The notes beneath the pieces were generated by a model, which saw only the letters and a program-made list of their open reading frames with translations, did no database searches and was not told the origin of the DNA. DNA of 64,000 bases from contig OY747713.1 in NCBI GenBank assembly GCA_963556495.2, positions 53,392,328 through 53,456,327 of the forward strand, read 5' to 3'. Positions 10,876-21,205 of this stretch are shown here, piece by piece. The translations under genes and the position numbers were made by a program. Position 1 is the stretch's first letter, and every line of letters begins with the position of its first letter. The stretch comes from Valencia hispanica. Lineage: Eukaryota > Chordata > Actinopteri > Cyprinodontiformes > Valenciidae.

Positions 10876-11394
10876 TAGGGCTGGGCGATAAATCGATTTT
10901 ATCAATTAATTCGAATTCGCCGTTTAAGAAGATTTATTTTTGGGAAAATCAAGATTTACCACCCCCCACTGCTCTCTTGGGCTTCCGTAGTTTGGAGCAA
11001 GGTCAGCTCGTCCGTGAAAGGGACAGTTTCTTCAATTATATGGACTGGTTCGGTTTTGCAACTTCAGACTTGGAGCAACAAACGGCACGCTGCAAAATCT
11101 GTTTGAAGGCTGTTGCTACCAAAGGTTGGAGTACGACAAATTTGTTTCAACACCTGAAACAGAGGCACTCCGTCGAGTGGGAGAAGTGCTGCTCTCTACG
11201 AGATGCTCAAGCAAGCAGCAGCTCACAAAACAGCGCCAAAAGACAAGCCACCATAGGGGAATCATTTTAACACTGTGTCCCATATGATAAGACTGGTGTC
11301 CAGTGGAAAGCGATCACAGATGCCATCACAATTTTAAAAAATCGATTAAAATCGGAAATCGGATTTTATTTTTAGGCCATATCGCCCTGCCCTA
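10876..11394 (+). mobile_element. hAT deletion derivative with BED-finger ORF, 519 bp
   Basis: Ends tagggctgggcgata and tatcgccctgcccta (one mismatch as inverted repeats), flanked by the exact 8-bp duplication tgatgaat (10868-10875, 11395-11402). The pre-insertion sequence is present at 12521-12540 in the neighbouring L2 copy. Inside is one frame with a BED finger and no catalytic domain. Confidence 0.95.
11038..11270 (+). CDS. BED-type zinc finger remnant of a hAT transposase
   Basis: The frame (open from 10794, the first part being L2 and terminal repeat) reads MDWFGFATSDLEQQTARCKI, then CLKAVATKGWSTTNLFQHLK and QRHSVEW. C-x2-C and H-x4-H with the upstream W/F pair define a BED finger, the DNA-binding part of hAT transposases and ZBED proteins. 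A Ser/Gln-rich stretch and a stop at 11268-11270 follow. The catalytic RNase H-like and dimerisation regions are absent. I infer that the product, if made, could only bind DNA. Confidence 0.8.
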
Positions 11395-12083
11395 TGATGA
11401 ATCTATCCTTAGTAAACGGATATGTACCACATGAATTTAAAATAGCTGTAATTAAACCTTTACTCAAGAAACCTTCCCTTGATCAAGATGACTTAGTGAA
11501 TTACAGACTTATATCTAACCTTCCTTTCTTATCCAAAGTCCTTCAGAAAATTGTTGCTAATCAAGTCTGTGAGCATCTAAACAGTAACGAGCTGTTTGAA
11601 GAGTTTCAGTCAAGTTTTAGAGCTCATCACAGCACTGAAACCGCACTGGTGAAGGTTACTAATGACATTCTCATGGCCTGCTTTTGACACAGTTGATCAT
11701 AATATTCTCTTAGAAAGGCTTGAACATGTTGCGGGGATCAAAGGAACAGCACTAGGCTGGTTTAAATCATATTTGTCTGACAGATTCCAGTTTGTTCATC
11801 TAAATGATAAATCTTCTTCACTCTCAAGGGTTACTTGTGGAGTTCCACAGGGTTCTGTGCTTGGACCAGTTCTGTTCACCATATATATGCTCCCAATTGG
11901 TAGAATCATTAGACAACATGGGATAAATTTCCACAGCTATGCAGATGATGCACAACTATATTTATCCATAAATCCTGATGAACCCAGTCAGTTAGGTAGA
12001 TTACAGGCATGTCTGGAAGACATAAAAACATGGATGACCCTAAACCTTTTGCTTTTAAATTCTGACAAGACAGACGTTGCTGA
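11395..12083 (+). mobile_element. L2-A in the gypsy relic, third piece (reverse transcriptase)
   Basis: MNLSLVNGYVPHEFKIAVIK, QSSFRAHHSTETALVKVT, then an internal deletion of about 60 bp at DILMA/FDTVDHN with a frame change, and CGVPQGSVLGPVLF and YADDAQLYLS. It breaks off at 12083 (LNSDKTDVA), where L2-A in opposite orientation begins. Confidence 0.88.
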
Positions 12084-13869
12084 AGAACAAACTGGAATCT
12101 ATCAGACAAATAGGATTTAAACCAGCCTAGCGCTGTTCCTTTGATCCCTGCAACATGTTCAAGCCTTTCTAAGAGAATATTATGATCGACTGTGTCAAAA
12201 GCAGCACTGAGATCTAACAAAACCAGAACAGACACAAATCCATTATCTGAGGCCATGAGAATATCATTAGTAACCTTCACCAGTGCTGTTTCAGTGCTAT
12301 GATGAGCTCTAAAACCTGACTGAAACTCTTCAAACAGCTCGTTATTGTTTAAATGCTCACAGACTTGATTAGCAACAATTTTCTCATGGACTTTGGATAA
12401 GAAAGGAAGGTTAGATATAGGTCTGTAATTCACTAAGTCATCTTGATCAAGGGAAGGTTTCTTGAGTAAAGGTTTAATTACAGCTATTTTAAATTCCTGT
12501 GGTACGTATCCGTTTACTAAGGATAGATTCATCATATCCAAAATGTGGCCAGGAACCAAATGGAACACTTCTTTAAATAATTTGGTTGGAATTGGGTCCA
12601 ACATACAAGTTGAAGGTTTAGATGAGGCTAATATTTTTGATAATTCCGAAGCTCGACTGAATCAAAACAGCCTAAGCACAACTGAGGTTCTACAGTTCTT
12701 TCCGATACTGCCTCATTTACTGAGGAAGAAGTAATCATGTTTGGGAGGATGCCAATGATTTTATTTTTAATAGAATTAATTTTATTTATGAAGAATCCCA
12801 TAAAATCATCACTGCTAAGAGCTGGGGGAATAGTTGGTTCAACAGAGCTATGACTCTGTGTAAGTTTGGCAACTGTACTAAAAAGAAACCTAAGATTGTT
12901 TTTATTCGCCTCTATTAATGATGAAAAATATGCTGTTCTAGCTTGTCGAAGGGTCTTTTTATACAGCAATAGACTGTTATTCCAGGTTAAATAGGAATCC
13001 TCTAGGTGTGTAGAGCGCCATTTTCTCCAACTTCCTAGTATTCTGCTTTAAAGTACACAACTCTGCGTTGAACCAAGGAGTCAGCCTCCTATGGCTAGCC
13101 ATAGCTACTCTATCTAATGCCAAACGCAATGAGGACGTAACGCTGTGAACCAGATCATCAATTTCTGAAGGGTTAGAGATAGAATTGCTGCCATCCACTG
13201 TGTTACCCTGAGACACTAAGGAAAGTAAGAATGGAACAGATTCTTTAAAAATTGTTACAACATTGTCTGATAAAGCTCTACTATAATGAAATTTTCTTTC
13301 AGATTTAAAATGGTCAGTTAAAGTAAATTCAAAAGTTATTAAGAAGTGGTCAGACAGGACCGGGTTATGTGGGTGGACTGTTATTTCCTCACACTCAATA
13401 CCGTATGTCAGTACAAGGTCCAAAGTGTGTTTGCCCGAGTGGGTCGATCCCTGTACTTTTTGAGTAAAGCCAATTGAGTCTAAAATAGCACTAAAGGCTG
13501 CATTTAGGCTATCACTTTCAGTATCCACATGAATATTAAAGTCCCCCACTATAATAACCCTATCAGTATTTAATACTAAATCAGATAAAAAAAAGGGAGA
13601 TCTGATCCAAGAATTGAGAGTAAGGGCCTGGTGGACGAACAAAAATGGTCTTAATGTTTTGCAACTTGGATGAGGAAAATTAAGGGTTAGATGTTCAAAA
13701 GAACTGTAGCTATCAATTGGTCTGGGACTAATTAGTAAATCAGAACGAAAAATGGTTGCAACTCCTCCTCCTCGCCCAGTATTTCTAGGAATGTGAAAAT
13801 TTAAATGACTGGAAGGAGTTGACTCATTTATACTGACATAATCCTCCTGCTGCAACCAGGTTTCTGTGA
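12084..13869 (-). mobile_element. L2-A, inverted 5' part (endonuclease to reverse transcriptase)
   Basis: Minus strand from 13855: [20 protein letters not shown], the endonuclease motifs IIVGDFNIHVD and NPVLSDHFLITFEFT, then the linker (12969-12628) and RT (12604-12083: FKIAVIKPLLKKPSLDQDDL, LLDLSAAFDTVDHNILLERL), ending at LSDRFQFV. Frame breaks are at 12977/12969 and 12628/12604. No 3' end is attached to this piece. Confidence 0.9.
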
Positions 13870-15078
13870 GACTTCCAGTCTGAAGTCTGTGACCAGAGCA
13901 GATTCAGGCTTTCTTACGCACAAGCAGATGCGCAATTCACGTCGATGGACCATGAGAAAGTTGTAAGACTGTGTATTAAAGCCACAGCAGGTAAAATGTT
14001 CATATTTAGTAGGCTACATGTTTTCAACTGCTCCATGTGTGATTGCACGATGAAGATTCTTTCTTCAGCTTTTTCGGACTAAATATTAACTAAAATGAAT
14101 GAAGAATTAAATAATATTGAATATGTCAGATTTTTTAATCAAAGTTAAAAAAAACAATCAAAGACAGTAAATAATGCAATCACTTCGGGTTTAATGTGAA
14201 TTATAGTACTATGTATTATTTGTCTTTTATTGCTCTGGAATATTAATGCAGAGATCACTGTGCAGAAAGAAATATTGTTCTCAGTCACTAGCTTTAACTG
14301 TTTTCTCTGTTCCTGAATCACAAATCCAGCCACAGAAAAGTCTTTCTGGCAGCGCTGGATGTCTAGATAGCATGAAAATTTCACCATACCTAATCTCTCA
14401 TGCTCTTTCCATCAACAAAATATATCAACACGATCCTCTTTGGGAGTCTTAAGCAAAACATTAAAACAATTTTATTTTCTCACTTGCAACCTGCCCGCAT
14501 TGAAAAAAACTTCCTCCTGGACCCGTGAAATTTAATTTATGTATTTTTCCACCTGTGAAACAACTTTATGCGGATCACCAGCAGGTACCCACCCCATTGC
14601 AGGACTCTGAACTGTTAGTTAAAGTTGACATTTCTCTGCACAGAACGGCAAGGCTTGCAAAGGAAACGTGTTTTATTGTTGCACATATTCTTCTGGGGCA
14701 AGTTTATATAGCCAAGATTGTTCTTTGTGCTATGATGTGGATTTGAATGATTCTTGCAAGCCAACAGCCTAATGATGGTTTTCAGTGGCATTTGAAAAAC
14801 AAAACACATAAGCTCATGGCTTTCAACTTATATTGATGGAATAAAGGTACGATTTTAAACACCTGTTTATACACTGAAGTGCAAATTGTAATGGAACGTG
14901 AAATGGATTAATACTTATAGCCTATATGAATAATTAATAACAATTGTCCCCAGCAATTTTCAAACCACACTCAAGTTTATGGTTATTTTCCCCAGCAATT
15001 TTAAAGACAAACTGACGCCTTTGGTCTGTCCTCCAACAGTCTAAGCCTATTTAGTTTAGATCAAGTTTATTTATGAAA
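13870..15078. other. 1.2-kb insert of unknown origin between two copies of one L2 segment
   Basis: No recognised element and no coding signature; AT-rich with a ttttccccagcaatttt repeated near 14945 and 14985. Its right end (15017-15045) has gtctgtcctccaacagtcta, which resembles L2 3' UTR. It is bordered by about 125 bp of the same L2 sequence on both sides (13740-13869, 15079-15207). Confidence 0.5.
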
Positions 15079-15720
15079 CAGAACAAAAAATGGTTGCAAC
15101 TCCTCCTCCTCGCCCAGTATTTCTAGGAATGTGAAAATTTAAATTACTGGAAGGAGTTGACTCATTTATACTGACATAATCCTCCTGCTGCAACCAGGTT
15201 TCTGTGAAACAAAGGAAATCAATGTGATTATCACAAATCAAGTCATTTACTAACAAAGTCTTTGAGGAGAGAGATCTTATGTTTAATAAACCACATTTAA
15301 TAGATTTATTTTTCTGTTCAGTCAAAGTTGTATTTATTTTTATGAGATTTCCATAATTTGCTTTTGTTGGCTTAACTTTTAATCCATTTAATTTTGGCCG
15401 TGGGCAAGACACTGTTTCTATAGGGTAATGGGTGGGTAACAGTACAGAAGCAGCAGAGAGGTGGGTTAAACTACGACTCTGCTTCCTGGTCTGGACCCTG
15501 GGTTGTCAGTGTTTTGGAGGACTTATAAATTCGGCCATATTCCTAGAAAGAAGAGCTGCTCCATCCAAAGTGGGATGGATGCCGTCTCTCCGGATAAGAC
15601 CAGGTTTTCCCCAAAATGTTCTCCAGTTATCAATGTAGCCCACATCATTTGCAGGACACGACCCAGACAACCATTGATGGAATGACAGCATGCGGCTAAA
15701 CATGTCGTCACTGGTCCGAT
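15079..15720 (-). mobile_element. L2-A, inverted 5' end (ORF1 C-terminus and ORF2 start)
   Basis: Minus strand 15412-15071 gives the start of ORF2 ([40 protein letters not shown]), the N-terminus of the L2 endonuclease. 15703-15506 gives [20 protein letters not shown] and [15 protein letters not shown], the last conserved block of an SGNH-type esterase, as known from ORF1 of CR1/L2 elements. Confidence 0.85.
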
Positions 15721-16853
15721 TCCTTCTTTCACCTTCAGAATACTGCTAAAATTAGAAACATCCCGTCCAGGAGTGATGCTGATTAACTAGTCCATGCATT
15801 TTTTTACCTTAAGGTTGGACTACTGTAATTCTTTACTATCAGGAAATCCAGAACAGAATTTAAGATCCCCCTTCTTCCATATAAAGCCCTTAATAATCAA
15901 GCTCCATCATCCATCAGAGATCTGATTGTTCCATATGTTCCTAACAGAGCACTTCTCTCTCAGACTGCCGGTTTACTTGTAGTTCCTAGGATTTCTAAAA
16001 GTAGAATGGGAGGCAGATCTTTTAGTTATCAGGCTCCTCTCCTGTGGAACCAGCTCCCAGCTTTAGTCCTTGAGGCAGACACTCTGTTTACTTTTAAGGC
16101 CAGGCTTAAAACTTTCCTTTTTGATAAAGGTTATAGTTAGAGTGGCTAAGGTCATCCTGAGCTATCTCTGTAGTTATGCTGCTATAGGCTTAGACTGCTG
16201 GAGGACAGACTGACCAATTTTCTTCACTCTGCTACTTCCTTTTCTACTACTACTCTCCAGTTGTATTACAGTACATTCTGTTATTTCGACTGTTAACTTT
16301 GTTTTCTCTCAGTACTTTTTTCTCCATAGAAGATATACCTGGTCTGGTATCCTGCTTGGCTGCAATGCCCTGTTGGACGGGGGGCATCGACTGGGATGAT
16401 GCTCCCAGTAACTGAACATCCACTGTGTCCTGTTATCAACTTTTTACTTTCTGCAACATAGAAAGTTCTCTTATATCAGATCTTCTGTTTCTTCTGTGTC
16501 TCTGCTCTGTCTTCTCAAACCCCCAGACGGTCGTGGCAGATGGCCGCTCCTACTGAGCCTGGTTCTGGTTCTGTTGGAGGTTTCTTCCTGTTAAAGGGGA
16601 GTTTTTCCTCTCCACCGTCGCTTCATGCTTGCTCAGTATGAGGGATTGCTGAAGGATTGCTGTGGTTGGAAAGTCTGCATCAACGGGGCCCAACCTCACG
16701 CCAATGACTGACGCAATCTGCTGGGATTCCTTAAATAGGAAACTTTTTAACTGATTGGAATGTTTGTATAAATTGAAATGACTTCTTGTTAAGTGCCTTG
16801 AGATGACATCCGTTATGAATCGGCGCTATATAAATAAACTGAATTGAATTGAA
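15721..16853 (+). mobile_element. L2-A 3' part with tail, end of the gypsy-nested insertion
   Basis: It starts in RT at the equivalent of FFHLRNIAKIRNI and runs through broken C-terminal RT (SYQAPLLWNQLPAL at about 16020), the 3' UTR and the tail aataaactgaattgaattg at about 16834-16853. The gypsy sequence resumes immediately afterwards. Confidence 0.88.
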
Positions 16854-16994
16854 CCCTGGACCTCAACAGTGGCCACTGGCAAGTCCAAATGGACTTAAGA
16901 ATGCACCTGCCACTTTCCAGCAATTAATGGAAGTCTTCTAGGAGAGTTGAAATGAATCATCTGTTTTGTCTACTTAGATGACATCATTATCAAA
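16854..16994 (+). mobile_element. Ty3/gypsy pol fragment (right part)
   Basis: LDLNSGHWQV, LKNAPATFQQLMEVF and a VYLDDII-like block (with frame breaks and an internal deletion between them) are consecutive palm motifs of gypsy reverse transcriptase, continuing the domain left at 7498. It is cut at 16991 by the tail of L2-B. Confidence 0.85.
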
Positions 16995-17957
16995 TCAAAC
17001 TTTATTTATAAAGCGCTTTTTATACAAGAAGTTGCATCACAAAGTGCTTTACAGATTAAAATGACCCCACATAAAACTACATTCCCATCCCTCCCCCACA
17101 GATTTAAAAGCATGATCACAGTTATACCCCCCAGCCCAACTCCCATACACACACAGTTAAGAACAAAAATGAAAAAGGCCGAGTGCAGATGAACCATGCA
17201 AGGAAATGCCATCAGAGGAGCCATCTGCACCGGCAGCGGTAGATTAACAGCAGCAGCCGAGGCACCGACACAGGGCGCCCAGTGGAGGCAAGGCCGAGAC
17301 CTCCACCCAAGCTCCACCTGGAGAGCACCCAGGTAGCTACAGCCAACCACCGCTCCCAGGACAGAGAGCTCCCACAGAGGAAACACTAGAACAGGGATTA
17401 AGATAAATTAAAGTATAAAAATAAACAGTAAATGAATGTGCTAAGATTAAATAGTAAAACACTGATAAAAATTAAATCATATAAAAAATTCAGAGCAATT
17501 AAACAAACTGTAATAAATAATAATCAGTTAAAAGCAAGGCTAAAAAGGTGAGTCTTTAGCCTGCTCTTAAAAACATGAACGTTCTCCACGGCCCTGAGGT
17601 TCTCCAGCAGCCTGTTCCAGAGGTGAGGGCCAAAAAACTGGAAAGACGCTTCACCATGAGTGTGTGTCCTGACTTTAGGGATGACAAGGAGACGGCTGCC
17701 AGAGGAGCGCAGAGACCGCGAAGGTTCATATGGTAAAAGCAGTTCAGAGAGACAAGAAGGCCCAAGACCATTAAGGCACTTAAAAACCATTAATAGAACC
17801 TTAAAATCGATCCTAAAACATACGGGGAGCGAATGCAATGAGTTTAAAACAGGTGTAATGTGTTCCCTCCTCCTGGTCTGTGTCAGGACACGTGCTGCTG
17901 AATTTTGTTGAAGTTGTAAACCTGATATACTCTTTTTGGGAAGACCAGAAACCAGGA
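16991..17957 (-). mobile_element. L2-B LINE 3' part, minus strand
   Basis: Tail complement caaatcaaactttatttata at 16991, 3' UTR, then minus-strand 17838-17524 with [20 protein letters not shown] and [20 protein letters not shown], the C-terminal end of L2 ORF2. It ends near 17957, where the same family starts in the opposite orientation. Confidence 0.9.
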
Positions 17958-18130
17958 CAAAACTAGTTATTGGTCTTGAGGCTCAGAGCGAGAAACTTTT
18001 ACCAAAACTACAATCACTGTCCTTTAACCCTTCTGTACAAGTGAAGAACATCGGCACGATTTTTGACTTTGAGCTAACTTTTATCCCTCACATTAAAATT
18101 ATTACTAAAATAGGTTTTTATCATCTATAG
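17958..18130 (+). mobile_element. L2-B LINE, plus strand, first piece
   Basis: Frame with LVIGLEAQSEKLLPKLQSLS and VKNIGTIFDFELTFIPHIK, the L2 RT part after the YADD block. It is split by hAT copy 2 after ITKIGFYHL. Confidence 0.85.
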
Positions 18131-18736
18131 CAGTGGTCCCCAACCCCCGGGCCGCGGACCGGTACCGGGCCGTGGGTCATGTGGTACCGGGCCGCGAGCC
18201 ACACATAAAGAATAAATAACTTCCAGTATTTCCGTTTTATTTATCATCTGAGGGTGACCGCTGTTTTATTTTGAAAAATAACCGGATATCCCCGTTACAT
18301 AGCTCAGTCTTGACACGTAATCCCACAAGGTAGCAAGATGGATAGAAAACAAACGTTTCTTTGGAAAGGGGAAAAGGCCCAAGGCTCTCACTAATTCAGC
18401 GTTGTGGTGAGTTAGATTTTTCATTCACTTTGTATTTGTTTTTGTGGTAAATCTTGAATTATTAAAGGTATGTTTACATGTTACCATGGCGACCAGAGAT
18501 CGTTAGGGGGCTGAGTGTATGTTACTCGTGTTATGTTGTCTGCTCGATGTTAGGAGTAGGCTGTTAATAAAGCTGCGAATACACATTGGATTTACGTCTA
18601 TTGTTAGAATTTTAAAAAATAACCCGTTTTTATACCGTCCGTTATCATTTATCTGCCAACTTCTTAAAGGCCGGTCCGTGAAAATATCGTCTGATATTAC
18701 ACCGGTCCGTAGCGAAAAAAAGGTTGGGGACCACTG
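18131..18736. mobile_element. non-autonomous hAT element, copy 2, uninterrupted 606 bp
   Basis: Ends cagtggtccccaacc and ggttggggaccactg; exact 8-bp duplication atctatag at 18123-18130 and 18737-18744. It is nearly identical to copy 1 (7762-10270) apart from a small gap near the left end and scattered substitutions. No coding frame. Inserted in L2-B. Confidence 0.97.
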
Positions 18737-18744
18737 ATCTATAG

Positions 18745-19775
18745 AACATTGCCAAAGTCTGCCCCATTCTCTCTCGGGCCAACACGGAGACATTAATGCA
18801 TGCTTCTATAACCAGTAGAATTGATTACTGTAATCCTCTGCTTTCTGGTCTTCCCAAAGAGTATCTCACATTTACAACTTCTACAACATTCAGCAGCACA
18901 TTACACCCGTCTTAAATTCATTCCATTGGCTCCCCGTATGTTTTAGGATCGATTTTAAGTAAAAAAAGAAATAAAGGTTTTTAAGTGTCTTAATGGTCTT
19001 GGGCCTTATCTTTCCGAACTGCTTTTTCCATATTAACCTTCATGGTCTCTGCGTTCCTCTGGCAGCCGTCTCCTTGTCATCCCTAAAATCAAGACACACA
19101 CTCACGGTTAGGCGTCTTAACAATACCATGGCCCTCACCTCTCGAACAGGCTGCCAGAGAACCTCAGGCCATCAGAGAACGTTCATGTTTTTACGAGCAG
19201 GCTCTAGATGTAGCTTTTTAGCCTACTTTTTAACTGATTATTTATTATAGTCTGTTTAATTGCTCGGCATGTTTTACTTGCTTATATTTTATCAGTGTTT
19301 TACTACTTGGTCTTATCATATTTATCCACTGTTTATCTTTATATCTTAACCTGTTATTTTAATCTTCCTTGCAATGTTTCCTCTGTGGGAGCCCTCTGCC
19401 CCGGGAGCGGTGGGCGGCTGTAGCTACCTGGGTGCTCTCCAGGTGGAGCTTGGGTGGAGGTGGGGGTCTCGGCCTTGCCGCCTCAGTCCCTCGGCTGCTA
19501 ATGTTGATGTGCTGCTGCAGGTGCAGACGGCTCCTTTGATGACGTTACCTTACCTGGCTCATCTGTACTCTGCCCAATGTCTTTTTTATTGTTGCTCTTG
19601 AGTATGTGTGTGCATGGGGGTTGGGTTGGGGGGAGTGGGTATAAATGTGTTCATGCTTTCAAATCTTTGGGGGAGGGATGGGATTGTAGGTTTATGTGGG
19701 GTCATTTTAATCTGTAAAGCACTTTGAGTTGCAATGTTTGTATGAAAAGTGCTTAATAAATAAAGTTAAATTAGA
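18745..19775 (+). mobile_element. L2-B LINE, plus strand, second piece with tail
   Basis: It continues 17958-18130: degenerate C-terminal RT, a 3' UTR with tctgtaaagcactttgag and the tail cttaataaataaagttaaat near 19745-19775. Many frame breaks. Confidence 0.88.
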
Positions 19776-19779
19776 TTTA

Positions 19780-20195
19780 AAAGAAAAAAGATGGCAAAAC
19801 GAGTAAGTCAGAAAAGGCCAGTCCCTTGTACGTCACCGGGAAAATAGGCATTCATGGTCTTGCCTACCTTGGTTCGTGTCAGCCCACAGGAAGGCTGATT
19901 TTGCAGCCTGGAGAGAGCAGAGCACATCTCTGCTAGTAGAAGCTATAAGACGAAGCTAACTGTTAGCAACAAAGCTAACTGTTAGCAACTCCCTAGCATG
20001 GCAGAACAGGTTCGGGCTTGGTTTATTTGTGGACGTACCACATCAGCGTTGCATTTTTTACCCAAGAAAGAGGAGCTGAGAAACTGTCGAAATATGTCTA
20101 GGAACACCGCCAGCAAAGTTAATTATTTGTTTGAAGGCAGCATTACAGTCGCATTGCTGTTAGCCAATCAGATGCGAGACGTTTGCATATTGTAA
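19780..20195 (+). repeat. unnamed dispersed repeat (copy 1)
   Basis: The part 20040-20195 matches 30195-30350 in inverted orientation. It includes aaagctaactgttagcaac twice in tandem (19953 and 19971). No inverted ends, poly-A or coding frame were recognised. An L2 tail truncates it at about 20200. Confidence 0.6.
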
Positions 20196-20199
20196 ATAA

Positions 20200-21205
20200 T
20201 AATTCAGTTTATTTATTTCCAACAGATATCAGGCACTTTACAAGAAAAGTCATTTCAATACAAACATTCCAATCAGTTTAAAGTTTTAGTCAGTTTCATA
20301 TTTAAGGAATATCAGCAGATTGCATCAAATCATTGACTTGAGGTTGTGCCCCGTTAATGCAGACTCCAACCACAGCAATCCCTCATACTGAGCAAGCATT
20401 TAGTGACAGTGGAGAGGAAAAACTCCCCTTTAACAGGAAGAAACCTCCAGCGGAACCAGGCTCAGTAGGAGCGTTTATCTGCTACGACCGTCTGGGGGTT
20501 CAAGAAGACAGAGCAGAGATGTAAGAGAACTTTCTATGTTACAGAAAGTAAAAAGTTGATAACAGGACACAGTGGATGTTCAGTTACTGGGAGGATCATC
20601 CCAGTCGATGCCCCCCGTCCAACAGGGCATTGCAGCCAAGCAGGATACCAGACCAGGTATTTCATCTATGGAGAGAAAAACACAGAGAGAAAACAAAGTT
20701 AACAGTCGAAATAACAGAATGTACTGTAATCCAACTAGAGAGTAGTAGGAGAAAAGGAAGTAGCAGAGTGAAGAAAAGTGGTCAGTCTGTCCTCCAGTAG
20801 TCTAAGCTATAGCAGAATAAATACAGAGATAGCTCAGGATAACCTAAGCCACTCTAACTATAAGCTTTATCAAAAAGGAAAGTTTTCTGGATTTAACAGG
20901 GAGCCAATGAAGGGAAGCTAAAACAGGAGAAATGTGATCTCTCTTTTTAATATTCATCAGAACTCTTGCTGCCGCATTTTGGATCAACTGAAGGCTTTTA
21001 ATGGCATTTTGTGGACTACCTGATAGTAAAGAATTACAGTAGTCCAGCCTTGAGGTAACAAATGCATGGACTAGTTTCTCAGCATCACTCCTGGACAGGA
21101 TGTTTCTAATTTTAGCAATATTCCGGAGGTGAAAGAAAGAAATCCTAGAAACCTGTTTAATATGGAATTTAAATGTCAAGTCTTGGTCAAAAATAACGTC
21201 GGGCA
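20200..21205 (-). mobile_element. L2-A LINE 3' fragment, minus strand
   Basis: Tail complement near 20200 (attcagtttatttatttcca), 3' UTR with a deletion near 20880, then RT C-terminus on the minus strand (21205-20883: DQDLTFKFHIKQVSRISFFH, VHAFVTSRLDYCNSLLSGSP). Truncated at 21205 next to another LINE. Confidence 0.9.

Noticed and set aside
17524..17838. Host gene of 104 residues
   Set aside because: It is the C-terminal part of L2-B ORF2, repeated at 43323-43859.
19953..19990. Short tandem repeat as a possible CRISPR-like array
   Set aside because: Only two adjacent units without spacers, in a vertebrate genome.
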